From the NCBI GenBank assembly GCA_000632805.1, contig CP007444.1, forward strand, positions 3,336,772 through 3,400,771: a stretch of DNA of 64,000 nt, read 5' to 3'. Origin of the DNA: Dyella jiangningensis (lineage in GTDB: Bacteria > Pseudomonadota > Gammaproteobacteria > Xanthomonadales > Rhodanobacteraceae). The position numbers were made by a program, and so were the translations under genes. The notes below the pieces were generated by a model. It was not told the DNA's origin. It searched no databases and worked only from the letters and a program-made list of their open reading frames with translations. This document shows positions 63,096 through 64,000 of the stretch, piece by piece; the first letter of the stretch is position 1; each line of letters starts with the position of its first letter.

Positions 63096-64000
63096 GCGCC
63101 GCTCACTCCCGCTTGCGCGAAGGTCGCCATGCGCGAATGGAGTTCGCAGGCCAGGCGCATCAGCGGCACCGCGGCGGCCGCTCCACTGGCTTCACCCAAG
63201 CGAAGGCCGAGATCGAGCAGAGGGTCCGCTTCGAGCGCAGCGAGGAGCCGCGCGTGTCCGCGTTCGCGCGAACGGTGCGCAAAGAACATCCACTCGCGGC
63301 AGCCAGGGTTGATGCGCACGGCCGCGAGGGCCGCCGCCGTGGTGATGAAGCCATCAACCAGCACGGGCAGGCCTTGCTGCGCGGCGGCAATGTAGGCGCC
63401 GCAGAGGGCCGCGATCTCGAAGCCACCCACGCGCGACAGCCATGCCAGCGCATCGTTATCGACCGGATACTGCGCCAGCGCGCGCTCGATCACCGCCGCC
63501 TTGTGCTGCACACCCGCCGCATCCAGGCCGGTACCTGCGCCGGCAAGCAATACAGGCGACTCATCGAGCAGAGCACACGCCAGTGCCGCCGCGGACGTGG
63601 TGTTGGCAATACCCATTTCGCCGCCGATGAAAAGCTTGGCGCCCGCCGCCTGCGCAGACGCCACGCTTTCGGCACCGGTGAGCAGCGCGCGTTCGAGCTG
63701 CACGGCGCTCATGGCCGGCCGCTCGCAGAAATTGTGGGTTTGCGGCGCGATGATCGCCCGTCGCACTTGGGGCCATTCACCAGGATCGTTCACCGTCCCC
63801 AGGTTTACCACTTCGAGCATCGCGCCCAGTGCACGCGCGAGCACGCTGATGGCGGCGCCGCCATTGGCGAAGTTGCGCACCATCTCGCCGGTCACGACCT
63901 GCGGAAAGGCCGACACGCCCTCGGCCGCGACGCCATGATCGGCCGCGAAAACCGTGATCCACACCTGTTGCATCGATGGCAAGGTTGCATGTTGCAAACC
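63092..64000 (-). CDS. cobT: Nicotinate-nucleotide-dimethylbenzimidazole phosphoribosyltransferase, N-terminus off the window
   Basis: A partial gene that runs off the right edge. The visible 300 residues cover most of Cob[41 protein letters not shown] and the catalytic glutamate in [14 protein letters not shown] full CobT is about 345-355 residues, so roughly 45 N-terminal residues lie beyond. An internal ATG at 63997 is not a credible start. The product forms alpha-ribazole 5'-phosphate, the substrate of CobC, and the order is cobT-cobC-cobS. Confidence 0.93.
   Translation of the reverse strand, partial: GLQHATLPSMQQVWITVFAADHGVAAEGVSAFPQVVTGEMVRNFANGGAAISVLARALGAMLEVVNLGTVNDPGEWPQVRRAIIAPQTHNFCERPAMSAVQLERALLTGAESVASAQAAGAKLFIGGEMGIANTTSAAALACALLDESPVLLAGAGTGLDAAGVQHKAAVIERALAQYPVDNDALAWLSRVGGFEIAALCGAYIAAAQQGLPVLVDGFITTAAALAAVRINPGCREWMFFAHRSRERGHARLLAALEADPLLDLGLRLGEASGAAAAVPLMRLACELHSRMATFAQAGVSGA

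Overview
The window looks like a chromosomal core region of a high-GC gammaproteobacterium in the Xanthomonadales, probably the Rhodanobacteraceae side (Dyella / Luteibacter / Rhodanobacter type). This rests on gene content and order, the H-NS-like protein of the Xanthomonas type, DUF3011 and DUF4124 proteins, and GTAG-headed REP repeats. It is an inference from memory of these families, without a database search. No prophage, complete insertion sequence, CRISPR array or rRNA operon was seen.

Layout. 0.2-5.2 kb: tsaB, a SnoaL-like protein plus an MmyB-type regulator with a nearby palindromic operator, two VOC proteins and the helicase yoaA. 5.4-13.4 kb, all on the minus strand: a TPR lipoprotein, mrcB (PBP1b), an NAD-binding protein, a membrane-anchored TPR protein and a RelA-type (p)ppGpp synthetase. 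13.5-27.6 kb: a small secreted protein, hrpA carrying an in-frame repeat insertion, dps, an NdvB-like GH17/GT2 glucan synthase, and tamA/tamB separated by a 268-bp element with inverted ends. 27.7-37.2 kb: rimI with a probable holD, pssA, a DUF4124 protein, proS, an H-NS-family gene, a ThrE-type exporter, glnS, a nucleoside deaminase and a TVP38/VTT membrane protein.

37.3-45.5 kb is the least ordinary stretch. It holds a hybrid histidine kinase, a NarL-type response regulator, a PhnD-like periplasmic binding protein with no transporter, and a second histidine kinase. Facing them is a 600-residue protein that joins a TssL/DotU domain to the N-terminal half of TssM/IcmF, with no other type VI secretion gene in sight. 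This is my main candidate for an undescribed system.

45.7-64 kb is a nearly unbroken minus-strand string. In transcription order it contains cobT-cobC-cobS (cobalamin lower-ligand assembly), fmdB, a DUF3011 gene, aspS, an alpha/beta hydrolase, yebC, ruvC-ruvA-kup-ruvB, ybgC-tolQRAB-pal-cpoB, queE, queC and tRNA-Lys. The Tol-Pal genes form the cell-division and outer-membrane-constriction machine, ruvABC resolves Holliday junctions, and queE/queC make the queuosine precursor.

Short repeats are a theme. Nine copies of a GTAG-headed REP, mostly as inverted pairs, sit between genes, and one supplies the stop codon of a gene. Another repeat family is inserted in frame in hrpA, and a third, folded element lies between tamA and tamB. 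The long open frames on the strand opposite real genes are high-GC shadows and are not listed.
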